Notes: a model not told the origin generated them from the letters alone. A stretch of DNA of 64,000 nucleotides from Gavia stellata (GCF_030936135.1 NC_082595.1:106309334-106373333), one strand, 5' to 3'. Counted from the first letter of the stretch, positions 24,521 through 38,758 are shown. Numbers and translations: made by a program.

Positions 24521-27204
24521 ATAAAACAGTAAAAAGCAAGAGAGAGAACTAAAATGGGCCAGAAAATGAAAGAGGCTCAAAGGAAAAAAAGAAAGTTGAA
24601 GAGTTTCTGAAAATAAGTTGTCATTTATTTAAACTGCATCTTCTATGGTTCAACAATCTCCAACATCCTCTTCAATGTTTCAGGGTAGGGACACCCTCCC
24701 TTTTCACTTCCCCGTGCAGTTCCCCCTTAGCCCCCCGCTCAGCCTTGTTTATCACTTGCCTTTTTCCCCCCTCTCTTCCCACTCCCTTCCCAGGCATTGT
24801 TGCTTCCCTGTGCATGTCACACATTTTAGTCCTTGGACCACAGCCGCCTCATCATCCCAGTCCCACAAGTGTTAGGCTGAAATCTATTTACTCTGCTCTA
24901 TTTAATTCCAGAGAAAGAAAAACAAGTAGCCATGAAGTGTTTTGGAAACTGTTGTACCTGGTCTGGGTTACTCTCATAATGCTCTGCCAACACGGATTGT
25001 ACCAGCTGTGTAAGAGCAAGTGTGGTAGCAGGAAAGTCTCTGCGTGCAGCAAAGTGGTAAGCAGACTCTACCATCAAATTAACACTTTAATACTACCAAA
25101 AAAACCCCACCCCTAAACAGCGTTACCTTCAATGGAACGGGAGGTGGCAGCAAAGAAAAATTGTAAGTTTCTCAAGAAACCCAGAAGATACTAAACCAAC
25201 AGAACTAGTGCTTGGAGATGTGAAATATTAGCATGTTGAGCTTTAGCCATTGATCCATTTCTGGTACATGAATTAAAAATGAAAGGTGTACTACAAAAAA
25301 ATATTATCACAGCAGAAGACTTGCTTGAACGACTTAATTTTTTGTGGAAAACAGTGCAAAGGCAATGTTCCATTTTGTCCATTTGAATGTTTGTGATAGA
25401 TGCAGGTTTAACATCAACTCTTTCATGGTATTTTCACAAACTTCAAATACAGATGGACAAGTCACACTTTATAGTTTAATCGGGTATCCCAAACCTTAAC
25501 CACTTTTTATTTTTTTATCAATACACCAGTACTCACCCATTTTGCATCACCCGAGACAAGATATAAACAAAAAACCACAGAACAGAAAAACCTTCCCACC
25601 TGGGAGAAGACACCTTGGAAATACCTTGAGGATTAAGCAGTTATACGGAAAACTGGACTTAACAATGACTAAAGCGAAGACCGCAGGAGAAGAGCAGAGG
25701 GAAAGGACAAACCAATAACACCTGCAAACAGTTGAGTGCGCGAGGCAACAAAATTTGAGTTTGACGTAACTAATTTTTCACTCTCTTTGATTTCAAACAC
25801 CTAAAGGCAGCTGTCTCTGCATCTGTGTAACAAGCTTTTGGAAGACGATCACAAACCTTCATTTAATGGGGCTACAGTACCTGCTTCTCCTGTTTTCTTG
25901 TACGCTGGCAAATTTTGTGATGTTCTTGGGGGTTGTTAAATGTAAATCCAAAGCAGCATGTGTTTATACATATGGGTGGATGTTAGAAGTCTCTCCATGT
26001 ACGTGGCCCAGCACAGACAGCAGGCTGGAAACACCTTCCTCAAAAACAAACCCACTTTTTCTCTTGCCGTTTTACACCTTTTCAAAATGTGTGACATGCA
26101 ATGGCAATAGTGGCTCGCTGAGGTGATCCCACTTCGATGACACCTCTGTCACGGTGACTGTCTCCAGGGTGCCAGGACTTTCTGACTGGTTCTGCAGTTA
26201 CAAAAGCGGTGCCAAAAAGTGTACAAAATGGGAGTCAGCCCTATAGACAAGCGCGTTGCCCCAAACTCCAACAGCATCTGCCATGTCTAGGCATGCCACT
26301 GAAAAAGGTGAAGACAACATTGTCATCTTTGCTAGATGACTACCCAAGAGATGCCATCACCAGCAGCAAGCATGAAACAGAGGTCCAGCCTGGTAATGGC
26401 ATTTCTGCACCCATGTGTCAACCACTGCAAAACTACCAAACAGAAAATACCGACAAAGACTTTTCAGATAGTTTTTCTACTATTCCACCTATATTTTTGT
26501 TTACCACAAAAACAGTGCTACTGTCCTAAACCAGCTCAAGAATGTAAATTCGTTGTTTTCCCCTGCTACTGCAAGTTTATAATTCCCTTCATCCTAAATG
26601 CTTGTTCTTCCTTTAAGTCATTCATACTGTGTGGATGGATTATTCAAAGTGTTTAACAAGTTGCTATTGAATAAACTATACTCACTGTCTACAAAGGACT
26701 CTGTGATAAACTTGTTTCTGGCTGGTACGAATGAGTTGTCCATGGAAGAGTTTGCCTGAACAGCCCCTATTCACCTAGAATTCAAGTGGCTTGTCATCGC
26801 GCTCTGCCTACGGGCACACAAATTCCCAAAGGCAATTTGCCCCATCGTGTGCTTACCAGTCCCAGCTGAAACAATGTAACTTCTTTCTAAATATATATAT
26901 AATGTAAACATCTATATAAGATATAAAAACTTATATAGAGAGACCATATTAAGAAATTAATTTCAGTGTAGCTAATACGTGATTTACAGACCTATATAAA
27001 TATCCAGATGAAGAGGGAACACGGCATTAGGAAGAATGTTTGGAGCTATGAAATCTCATCACCCAGCACTGCAGGCAACCCATATATAAGCTGATCATAC
27101 TCCTTTTTCGTTTCTTTTTACAGCTTTGTAGAATAATTGCTGGAGGTAACTTGGAAAATAAATTTATATTAAAGGTGCAGCATTGAAGAAATCTTCAGGG
27201 TGGA
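24521..27204. other. Intergenic sequence; possible transcript-like block at 25860-26690
   Basis: No gene is established. At 25866 an open frame of 86 codons starts with a signal-peptide-like hydrophobic run (GLQYLLLLFSCTLANFVMFL), a 106-codon frame lies at 26209-26529, and an AATAAA follows at about 26670. The two frames are not joined by obvious splice sites and match no family I know. Bases 26880-26940 are TA-rich. Confidence 0.3.
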
Positions 27205-28135
27205 GTGTGGCAACTATGCAAGATATCCATCCCACAGAAGCTCCCTAGGCAACCTTAGATGTTGGCAAGACCAGGGGAGCTTGGTGCGCTGACTCCAAGA
27301 AAAACTGCACGGAGGGTGGAGCGGAGGGGAGACACCGCGGCCATGCTCTGTGATAAGACGGGAACTGGAAGGTACTATGGAACTGACAAGCTGCATATTT
27401 ACTACCCTGAACTGCATATTTACCACCCTGAGCCAACAGTCTATGCCATTTTTTGATAAAATACTATCCTTTGGGTGAACTTTGCTCATTATAATCTCAT
27501 TATAATACCAGAAAACACACCTCCATCCCAAAGCTACCCACCTCCGAGGTGCGACCACTCCTCACTGAGCTTGCGCTCTGGATTTTTCTTAGTCTATACC
27601 TTTAAAAGCAGAACGAGAAACTTTTACACCAATTGCAATAGAGATATGTATGACTAGAGTCACTCAAGCTCCACCTGTAAGGACAAATAATATAAAAATG
27701 GCTAAAGAGAGGAGCGATGCCAAGGAAAATACCATCACAGACCACCTCTGACACCTGGGATCAGTCGACGGGCTGAGCCTCTCTTCCCCCCATGGGGATG
27801 CCTTTAGGTAAGATTCAAACACTTGGTTATACCGAGTGCTTCCCTGGGAAACTCAGAAATCTCTACAGAGTTGCTTTATAACTTAACACTTTTGTAGCCA
27901 GGCTATATTACTCACATTCTTGGTATTTGCACATGCTTTGCAGGCAGTAATTTTATCACCAGCAGTCCAAAAGAACTCGTGTATCTGTTGCTTCAATAAA
28001 CTGCACTATTCACTAATCTAGCCATGAGAGTTCTCATTGAACACCACCAAATTCCGTAAGTGTGGCCGTGCTAGTTCATGGAACGTGACTAGACTGAAAG
28101 TGTACGGTGTTATGAGTGTGTCCGTAATCGTAACA
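27205..28135 (+). mobile_element. Solo LTR of a second endogenous retrovirus family (left edge uncertain)
   Basis: A promoter-like TAATATAAAAATGG lies at about 27689-27702. It is followed by an R/U5-like stretch (CTGAGCCTCTCTTCCCCCCA), an AATAAA signal at 27995-28000, and a CpG-bearing end (GTGTCCGTAATCGTAACA) closing on CA at 28135. This order is that of U3, R and U5 in a bird LTR, and the terminal segment is of a type I recognise from avian LTRs. No internal retroviral genes follow. The 5' edge is not resolved; possible TG starts lie at about 27207 and 27352. The U3 part holds a 21-base tandem duplication. Confidence 0.7.
27391..27432 (+). repeat. 21-base tandem duplication in LTR U3
   Basis: CTGCATATTTACTACCCTGA plus one A (27391-27411) is followed directly by CTGCATATTTACCACCCTGA plus one G (27412-27432), with two mismatches. 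Confidence 0.9.
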
Positions 28136-28344
28136 GTTCAATATATTGCACACGACCAGACTTGTAGCACAGAGAATTGGGCATCACTCAGAATCTAAGC
28201 CCAACCACCCACAGCCCCTCTGACATCTGAGGACAAGCTGGAATGCAAGGGGGTTTATCTTCTGCCACATTGCCTTGCCCTTTAATGCGACAAGGTTGCC
28301 TATTTGTTCCTTTTGGTTTTACTGTAGGCCTATTCCTGACTTTC

Positions 28345-28780
28345 ATTCAGTAATGGTTAGAAACCTTTCTCTGATGTCCAGCCTGAACATACACCTATTT
28401 GTTATCATGTTGAAACTCTCCTGCAGCTCTGCTAACTCTTTCCCTGTTCCAGGATTTATTTCCCCGGTGCGTTACAGGAACCAGTATTATTTCAACCTTT
28501 ATTTTGCCATCCAAATAAATGAAGTACCTTCAGTTTCTTCATGAAGAGAGATTCTCCATTTCTCAGATCACAGTTAGTCACTCTCAGGATCTGCGTTAGT
28601 TTATCCATCTTTATTCAATGTGAGACACTATATCCCTGATGAGGTCTTATATATATATCACATACCTGGAGGATTCATTCTATCTGTATTTTTTTAAAAA
28701 CTTTTCTGATACGATTTAGGAGACCATTCAGCTTTTTGACAGCAGTGGAATGAGGGTCCATGTTGAGCCATCGATGGGAC
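28345..28780 (-). mobile_element. Probable ancient CR1 remnant
   Basis: TGATGTCCAGCCTGAACATA near 28373 and ACCATTCAGCTTTTTGACAG near 28722 match, in order and orientation, the CR1 motifs TAATGTCCAGCCTGAACCT and GCCATTGGCCTTCTTGGC. The middle is too diverged to read. Judged by eye. Confidence 0.4.
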
Positions 28781-31700
28781 ATTCCCTCACATCAAGATAA
28801 GCTGAGCTCAGGAAACAATGTAATAGCAGTTCCTGCTGCTATCTCCTAAGGGCATACCTCGTACTTGGTACTTACCTACCCTACCCCATTTCCACTTATT
28901 TCAGACTTCAGGGTGACTCTGTTTTCATCAGCCACATTCCTACTGGGAACTTATTCCCTTGCACTGGATCTCAGTCACCTACACTTATTAAGCTGAATGT
29001 TCGGCCACATTTTTGGCCAAGACAAACCACCACCCTACCAACAAATCCCAACCATGGGCCAGGAACCACTCCCAAAAGGTAGCTTGGATGTGGCCGCACC
29101 ATTTTGGAGGCCAAAGGAGTCTCATAGCATTGGAATACTGGCTGGCATCAGGGCCAAAGAGCTGGCTGGGATCCTGGTAACATTCCCAGCGCCAATGCAC
29201 CCAACGTGTGCTGTTCTAATCTCCTCCCAATTAAGCAAGATCATTGAGGATAAGTATAGACCTGGCTTATTGCTGATGGTTTAAATCAGTCAAAAGCAGT
29301 ATATCTGCCTTTGGGCTAAGGATGATTTTTGCCTCTGTCACAGTTAGGTATGGATGTAAAGAACTACAGTTATAGAAGTCTGACAGTTTCTGAGAAAATA
29401 TTGACATTTTAATTTCCAAGTCTATGGGGTTTACGAGATACAACTTAACACTAGATGAGTGAATACAAAGTATTGTAGCACAGCACTGTCGAGGATAAGC
29501 AGTGGTTTTTATTTTCATTGAGAAGCTACTGAAAAAAATGACAACCTGTGACGTCTAGCTACAAATAACTACAGCAGAGAAACTGTAAGACTGTCACAGA
29601 ATTCCAGAAACAGTATGTAAATGAACTTTGAAAGAATAAAGCTTGCAGAATGGAGACCATATAGTGTTAGTAAAAATGAGCACTTTGTCTTTTTAAATAC
29701 AAAAGACTGTAAGAGATTTTACTTTTTTCTTTTTTCCTTTTTTAATTTTTTTTTTCTTTAACATAGCAATTAAAATAACATCCTCCAATAATCCTGAGAG
29801 GCATTTTCGTGTCATCCCAAAGCATTATTACACAAGACGCTTAAAGGTAGTAGAAGGAATCAATTCCCATAAATAAAATCCCATTTTTTGACTAGTCATC
29901 ATGCTATCAATGCATTTCTAATAAAAGAGTTAGGCCTCCACTTCTTACTAAGGGAAGCAGTACCAAGAACTTTTGCAGTCTGAAAAAAAAGCAGTCTAAG
30001 TGTTCCGGATAAGCACAAAGTGGATTTTAAGGACTTTTTGATCATTAACTGAATAGAAAACAATTGTACATTTGCTCCTATAGAAGATATGTCCTGATAA
30101 CAACAACAAAGTTGCCCAATTCTTGAAACAGCCATTGTATTAATTGTACCTTTTCACCACAAACAAAAGGATTACCTTTTAAAGACTAATTCTTGTTCAT
30201 GCTATGCCAAGTACTGCAAAGATAATGCTGTTACTGTCCTCAAACTGGGAACTATCATTAAATCCAAAAAGCTTTTATATAAATCAAACTATGGGTCATA
30301 GTGGGGATTTAATTACTTCAACATGCATAGAAGCAGAGAATCTACTTTCTGATGTTATATCTAAGGTATTAAGCATATCTTTAGCATAAGAAAGTTCAAC
30401 ATGCTTCTGAATTATTTTAGTATAATCTGTACTTATTTAACAAGATGATTGAAGTTCTGACTCCAAAGTAGATTAATTGGGAGACGGTAAAATGAACAGA
30501 GTAAGAATTACAGGGTGAATAAAATTAAGGGAGGCATTGCAACTGTTCAGGATACTCCTAATAGACTATATTCACTAAGAGACATAGACCAAAGAAGAGG
30601 TAGAGCACTGAGTGACTGAGCATGGAGAGGTGAAGACGTACCCAGAACTCACAGCCATGGTATGCAGCTAAGCCCAGTTCAGTCTTGTAAAAGTCAACAA
30701 GAACAGACCCAATTTTCTTTTTTCTAAGCCCTTCTTCTATGAGGTTCTTACTGCAGTATAAGTCATACTACCAGAGGGATGGAGAAAACTTCTGCGTAAA
30801 TAAGACAGCCCTCTACACTCAGTGGCTTAATTTTACAGTTTTCACACTATGAGAGCCTAATGTCCCACATAGCAACTGAGTAAAGTTCCAGTAAAAATGT
30901 GTAACCCGAAGTGTTATCCTCTAAAAATATTTTCTTCCTAAAGGAATAAAAGATTTGAAAACATACAAACCCATGATGGTGGATAAGCCTTCATCTTAAT
31001 CATTCCAAGTGTTCAGAAGAGGTCTATTTATTTATTTTTAAATCCCTTGCCATTCACAGTCTCTCTCTCTAAACGGCGACACATGAATGTTACAATCTCT
31101 GCTGGGGTACTGGGAGCTCCCAGCCAGAGGGCTGGACCTTATAACATGAACTGGAACTTGAAAATATAGTCTATGCAAGAAGCAGAAAACGCTTTAACAA
31201 AAAACCTCTTTATAATTGTAAGCACAACATTTCACCATAGCGTTCTCTGGAAGGCACAGAAACAAAAAAGATAATTACTGGAATGCTAGCTGGAGTTTTC
31301 ACAGCTTTGAGAGCAATCCCTTGAGGACCGATAAATGGCGAACATCTTCATATTGAAGTAGAGAGATTAAAGAAAGACTCAGGCATATCATGACAGGGAA
31401 TCACACACTAACCAGCCACTGCTGAACTTGCTTAGATTATTTCAAGGGCATCAACATAAATTATATATACACTGCATGTCTGCACATGAATATGCTGGTA
31501 GGAGCTGGTGCGGTTTTTCTCTAGGAAAAAGTGTTTTGCCATTCATGTTTGGAGTGAAAAAGAAAGAAACCATGAGTAAATTCCCTCTGTTATATCAAAC
31601 ACACCAAAAATGGGAAATGCAGATCAAACTGACTGGAGTGGCACGTTGGCAATTTCTTCTAGCAACAAGAACAGAAATGTTTTCCACTTCTATCCAGCAA

Positions 31701-34700
31701 GATTTTTTTTCCAAGTGCTTCTAGCAAAAGTGAAGCATAGAGCTACTATGGAAAGTACCTCTGGGAAGAGAGGTACAAATACAGGTTTGAGTGAAGCATT
31801 CAGGAGGCAGAGTATTTTCCTTCACTCCTGAGCAGCGGAGATGGAGAATATTAACTCAACTTTGTGTTTCGGAGGAGGAATGCAAAGCAATGTGGCCAAG
31901 GAGAAAGCTAAGCAGCATGCGTGTCCCACAAAAAATGTAAGAGCAGGATCGTGTGTTCATGCCATACTGCTGAGAGGGAGGGGACAGAGATATTCAGATG
32001 TCCTCTGGGAGACCCAGTGTCTTCCATATCTCAAATTCAGTAGGAGCATTAATGTTTTTTAGCTCTTGGGGAACTTAGCTGCCATGTTTTGGAAAAGAGA
32101 AGAAATGGCCATTGCACTGTAAAGAAAATTGTCATTTCCTCTGCGCATCCCTTTGGTCCTCAGCCTGAGCTGCCAACTTTGGGCAGCCAACAAAATACCC
32201 TGGGGCACTGTGGTGCCCAGCCTTGTGCAAGAGCAATCAAACACAACAGCTCCTGGGGAGGGACATCTGACACCTCCTCTGTGTGCTAGCAGTACACAAG
32301 AAGTGCCTAAGCTCCATAGACAAGGGTGACACAGTATTCCTCCAGACTGAGCTTCAATCCCAACTCAGCATGGAAGTACACAGAGCTACCCCATGGAGAG
32401 GGCTTTTCCCAAGAACATTAAAGTTCATAAATAAGGTACTATTACAGAGAGGACTTCTGGACAAACTTGCAAGGAATTCAAACCATTCAAAATACGGGAA
32501 TATTTTGCTCTTGTCACACAAATGGAATTTCTGCTTCACAAACTCATTATCTAGGAGGCAGGCACTCACACAAGAATGAATATTTACAGGTACTTCACTG
32601 AACTATTCTTATCTGTACTTTGATGAGGTCCCCAGTCCTTCTATGCCATGAAAAGAAAACGGATTTACTTTTGCACTGTCACAAATACAGTTCAGCCATT
32701 AAACCATCCCTACCAGGGCAGACCATTTTACTCACCGCCTGGCAGCACTGAAAGCTGTAGCCTCTAATGCATGACTGGAAACATGTCCATCTGCCTTCAC
32801 ATGCACAATGGAGAAGATTTCGTATAATAATTTTATTTTGATCCATTACCACATTACAGTCCTCTAAAGTACCAGTAAAATGAGGGTCTGTTTAAGCTTG
32901 GAAAGGTCTTCTGGCTAAAATCTTTAGGATGCCAAATACACGTGCTCAAGATGTGCAATATTATTTATTTCTGAATCACTTATTACAACACTATAAGGCT
33001 TATTTCTGACTTCAGATTGTAAACCTAAAGAGATTACTCTTTAACTCTCTGGAGCAGAAAGATGTAGGTAAGTTTTTCTTTCTTGTTCTCACACAACTGT
33101 GCTATTTGATTAAAGGCTCACAGACATTGCACAGAAATGTTTTCTCCTTACACCCCAAATTAATTTTTAAATTATTTAAGTAATAGTTTTCTGTATCTAT
33201 GATACCATCCATTTAATTATAGGGTGCCTGTTGCCATTCAATCTCCTTGAGATTTTTGGAGTCCTGAAATATAGCTAAAATATTTTCCAAGTTTCCAAGA
33301 TTACTGCTCCAAGTCATCGTAGAGAATACTAAAGAAAGAGATACTTGTCTATACCTTCTTGATTGGCTTTTCACAGTTTTTCTAAACATAATTAAGGCTT
33401 GTTTAATTAACAATTTGCCAGCAAAATTAGTGCATGCCAAATTTATGCTAAAGTTCAAGACTATCAGTACATATGGGTGATTTTTCCGAGAAAAGTTCAC
33501 AGTCAGAAATAGTGCCTCAAGAATGTTAATTTAATTAAGTCACACTGACATCTTCCCCTAAAGATAAATCAGATAATAGGAAAAAGTCACATCACCTCCT
33601 ATTTCTAATGAAAACAAATAAACGATTTCTAAGATATCTTAGTACAAATGACATGGCTGTGCAATACCAACAGCATAAAACGTTTCACTGACACAGACAT
33701 TTTACACATGCAAAAGTGAAATCATGCATTAACTTGCTAAGACAAAAAGATGTTTCCATTATTCTCCCTGAGGAATTTCTTTAAATTTCTTTTTTTCCTA
33801 ATACATGATTACGTCTTATACCACAACAGACAGCCCCAATGAAAGAGGATATCATAAAATCCCAAATAGCACAGAAAATCTAGGAAAATAATTAAGACAA
33901 GGTGATTTTCTGAGAGTATATTTACTGCCAGAGGAAGAAAAAAATCAGCAAAATCATATCTTGATACTAAGAAAAAGAGAAGAATGTGTCAAGCGTGGAG
34001 GGGAGGAAGGTTGTGGATAATTAGAAAGTGTGTGTCGGGGATTTTTTTTCGATTAGACACACTTTGACTAAATTTGAGTTAAACCTTCAGTCAGACAAGT
34101 ACCAAATTGCTATCAATTACTCCATGTGGGAAGGGCCTGGAACAAAGGCCTTGACAGGTGTCAAGGAAAAAAATGGAGTGAGAGAGGGGTAACTGGTCTT
34201 CTAAAACATCTGCTCACAATTGCCTGTAACACAGGAAGCAGAACTGGAGGTGACATTCGTTATTCATGTTACATTTACAATCTGTGGTAAAACTGTACTG
34301 CTAAATTCACCGAATTCTCTTGGGCATTTATCAAGAGCAGCCCAGTTGACATCAGTGAGGAGCTCCGCAGAACATAGGTATGCAAGTTGAGTTCTGGTAG
34401 CAAGTAAATCTGAAAACGAATGCTTTCACAGGGAGACTGCGGAGTTACAGTTTTCATAAAGTGTTTCTGAAAATGTTCACAAATTGATAAGAACCCCAAC
34501 TTTTTCCCAAAAGATTGGTGGCATGACATTCTGAATAGAACTGGAACTCTAACTCTTCGTTCTGTCATTTTTTGAAATTCTAATCATTACTGAGGATACC
34601 GAAAGACCACCCATGCCTCATAATGGACAACATCCACACCAAAAAATTAACAAATCCATACGTACTGGCCATACAGCTTCTTGTGCAGATGATCCAGGAC

Positions 34701-37700
34701 TTCCGTCCTCTTTCTCCCTGTCCATCATCCGGCCCATACCCATGGTACCAGCAGATATACATAATGCACACGACTGCCCATGGTGTCCTCCAAATTTCCC
34801 TATGGGGAAACTCTCACCTATATGTGACAGTCCCAGGGAGAGGATGGCAAGGTGCAGGTTGGAGGCCAGCTGAATTTTCTTCCTGAGCTAGATGTGGCTT
34901 GGAGTCGTCAACTCATCACCCTTGCTCTAAACAGTTAGGTCAGTATTTACAGAAAATGCAAACTTGCAGATACCAGAAGTTTCTGAAAGTTCCCAGTAAA
35001 ACACAGCTGAATTATGTTTCAATATGTTTCATACCAGCAGTATCATGCTATATATGAAATTAAAAATTATCATCTGTACTGGTATTTATGTAAGGTCCAT
35101 CATTCAATTTTAAGATGTCAAGTCTGGAAACGCTGCAAGCTCCCCAGCTCAGCCGGGCTTTGTTGTCTTTCTGTACAGCGCAAGTTCTTTGATAAACATT
35201 GTGAAATAAATGCACCATTTTAAGGTGACTTAACGTTGACAGGTTGCACCTTTTGGCTCACCAAGGGAAGATTTTTCTGCTCGGTGATAAAGGCAAGAGC
35301 TGTAGATGCCACTAAACCATCTCTACAAATCCTGAGCAAGGGTATGGTGCTTGTTAGTGTTATTCCTGGTATATTCAGGTAGTGTAGGAGATGCTTACCA
35401 GTGAGCATGGATTATTACCCTGCAGACAGACAGACAAGAAGATGACAACAAATTATTGAAAATGGGCTATATTTAATAATCTCATGCATGCTTTCCACTA
35501 CGCTATCCCTGTGAAGAGCTGGGCTTGGTGAGAAGGAGAATTCTTTTACTGGGAAGAATACACATTCCCTGTAGCTTTTTTACAGACTTACATGGTTATA
35601 TGACTGATGTGAATAACCTGGATAAGGTCTGAGACTATATTGATCTCTAATACTTCTCCAGAACTGTTAATATCTAGAAAGAATATTTCAGGTTATGTCA
35701 TGGTCCCAGGGATGAAAAACCTGTCATTTTGGTTTAGGATCTGGTCAATAAAGAGGGCAAGTTTGGGTGTTTGGGTGTATCATCCCTTCAAATATGTATT
35801 TTTGTGGATTAAAAGAACCTACCTTTTGGATTTCCTTTGTGTAGATGACTCTGGTTGATAAACGAGGTGCTTCACGGGATGGAGAGCTCAGAGCTCACAC
35901 TGCAAATTCCCTGCGGGTCTGTGCTAACACCGACGAAAGAGGGGGAAAATCTATGACATTAAAATGACAGATTCCATTATACTTGCACCTTCAGTGGCTG
36001 TCGGGTCGGGAAAAAGAAAGTGTGAATGTGCTGAGCAAGATGACTTCGACTTTTAAAAACTGCTTTTGTCAAGGTCATGCAAGCAGCCCAAACTTTTAAT
36101 TGGGTGCCGTTCCCTTACCATGGGGATGCTCGCCCTGCCCTTGGCTCATCTCTGGCTTTACACGGCATTAGCAAGGTGCTCTCAATGCGATGGAGAGTCA
36201 GACTGGCTCTTTCCAAAGATGCTCAGCTCGCAACCCAGCAGGAAAAGATGTTTCAGAGATGGTTGTTAGGGCTGTATCAAGCACACGTGCGTAAACAAGC
36301 TGACAAGGGAGGAAAAGCTAAAAACACAGCCCATCTGAAAGTATATCAGAAAGTTCCCGCAGTGGTAAAAGCAGCAAGTGAAAGAGTAAGAAAAGCCATT
36401 ACTGGGTTCACACTACTGGCAGGAAATATCGAACGAGGATTCAAAGTCAGATTTTCATCTTAAATTCAATGCTGTCAAAGGATACACAAGAATTACTTTC
36501 ACTAACTTTTTCTCATAATGAAGTTGCTTTCAATTCTTTTGGTGGACCATTTCAGAGAGGGTGGAGGATCCTTCTGCTCCCCCCAGAAAATTGCTTTTTT
36601 GTTGTTAATAAAACAGCAAACCTCCAAAACATTGTTTTTTAACCAAAAGTTATGCTTTCTTTGTAAACAAAATGTTTTGTGTTTTGTTTTGGTTTTTTTT
36701 TTTTTCATATTATTTCCATATTTTCATTCCTCCACACGGTTTCCATTTTTAAAAATCCTTCAGTCAACCTTTAGGGAAAATTCTTGCTTTTACCTCAGCC
36801 TCTCCGAGAAGCTACTGTCTGTATCTTTGATGATAAAAAAATAGAACAAGGAAATTAATTTGTGTTTTTCCTCATCTTTCTCTTAGACGAGTGCAGGCAA
36901 CAAACGAGCGCGTTACTCTGTAGCCCCAGCCATGCATGCTCTAACAGATACCACACCTCTGCTGCTGGCCACAAATAGGTAAATTTTAATCCTACCAGAG
37001 ATATTTCACTTCATTGGTTCAGTGGTTTATTTTTAATAGCTTTACATATCCAAAGCCCTGTAAAGATGTTAACAAACAAAAGAATTTCTTCCATGCACAG
37101 CCTCTATTGATATTGCATGGAGAGATTTATTTTTTCGTGCACATAGAAAGGCTATATAATGTATTTTGATACAAGCACATACACACACCCACCTTTAAGT
37201 CTGGTGATAAAGGCAAAGAAAGCTTTCATCCACAAATAAATCTACCACTTCTTATCTTTACAGCATCTAAGTAAAAAATTTAAAGTTAATGCACTGAGAA
37301 GTGCATTGCTTGAGAAAATAAAATCATAAACATCATCCAAAAGATGCTACAGAGGTATGCAACCTGAGACAGCATTAAGAGTTCCAGATATAAGGTTACT
37401 CTTTGGGGGAAAAAAACTTAAAGCAGCACTCAGTGAGTCTGTTGACAGCAAAGTTGCTCATCAAGCTGCCCTAACACGCTGGCTCAGAAATGAACATCCA
37501 CCATGCCGACAGACCGACCCTGCCCAGGATACTTCATAGGCCAAAGCTTCCTCGAAACTAATAGAATTGGTGTCTTTCAGTTGCCTTTCAACAGAGAAGC
37601 ACCACAACCAGAACAACGCAAAATTATTACACTAATTCTGCAAGAAAGGCTTTAGGTTCACTGAATAGCCCAGGAAAAGACCAGAAGAAAGTTGAAATTC

Positions 37701-38578
37701 AGATGGAACTTGTCTCAAATGTTATTTTGGAAATACATATCTTGTTGCACTGAAGCTTTCTTCATTCTTAACTTGTACAGAAACTGGGTTAAATGAGTGC
37801 CAAGATGATCTCGACAGAAGAGCGAGACAACTGACATTTCAGACTTCTTTACATGAGGGCAAAGAAAATTTACAAGTGCCCCTGTTGCTCCTTCAAACTT
37901 TTGGGTTTTATTTACTTATTACAACAATTGCATTGTTTTACAAGAGAATTAAGCAAAGCCCATTACCTTTGTTTTCTATTCTTCTTGTTTGCATGGTTTA
38001 TTTTTACTGCACCAATAAAATAACTTTGGTCTGAAAACAGCGATAAAGCATTGTGAAAATCATGGATTTACCCCGAAGAAATAATTCAAGAATTTGTTTC
38101 ATACTATTTGCTTTTATTTACATTGTCACAAGATCTGTCTCTGAGCCACATGACTTGTTTTTATTTCCTGGAAATAATGATTTAGTTACGTGAAATCATA
38201 TCAGGCTAACTAGACTTCAAGCCCAGAGTTCACCAGTTGAAAACAATATAATTTTTAACAGAGTTTCTTTCATAAAAACACATGACTCCAGATATAATGT
38301 CTGTAGGATACCTTTTTCCCCTTGTATCAGCAAAATTAACAATTAAGAATTTTGGTAAGTGATTGTTAATCACCTGCTTTTCTGCCTGCAGTGGAGATTA
38401 TCTTACGCCACTAAATCATATCACTTCTACCTAGAACCGCACAGGGCAACAACTATTCTTTAGCAGGTACGTATTTGCAAATATTTCTCTTACCTGTCAC
38501 TAACACCTTTCAGAGTGTAATTTCATAAACGCATGCATAACGAAAAATATTCAAGAGGAAGGCTTCAGAGTCACTAGC
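28781..38578. other. Intergenic sequence, no gene seen
   Basis: Nearly 10 kb without a supported gene or clear interspersed repeat. A hairpin with arms AAAGTGTGTGTC (34025-34036) and GACACACTTT (34056-34065) is present. A plus-strand open frame of 128 codons at 36077-36463, rich in Lys, Arg and Gln, has no family signature and no supporting splice or polyadenylation context. Confidence 0.45.
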
Positions 38579-38620
38579 ATTATTATTATTATTATTAATA
38601 TTATTATTGTTATTATTATT
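38579..38620. repeat. (ATT)n microsatellite
   Basis: About 14 ATT/TTA units with two interruptions (AATATT and TTGTT). Confidence 0.95.
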
Positions 38621-38702
38621 CCCTTATACTGTGGCATCATGTAGGATCTTGAGCCACAGTCCAGGACTCCAGCATGCTGAGCTCTGTGCAATCATAGCAC
38701 AT

Positions 38703-38758
38703 TGGGACTCGATGATCTTAAAGGTCTTTTCCAAACTAAATTATTCTATGATTCTATA
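38703..38758 (+). mobile_element. CR1 3' end fragment, plus orientation
   Basis: TGGGACTCGATGATCTTAAA, GGTCTTTTCCAAACTAAATT and ATTCTATGATTCTATAG represent the terminal 56 bases of a CR1 copy of the ATTCTATGA type. Confidence 0.85.

Noticed and set aside
38579-38620. CRISPR-like or regulatory array
   Set aside because: It is a plain ATT microsatellite. No CRISPR arrays, operons or prokaryotic features exist in this window.
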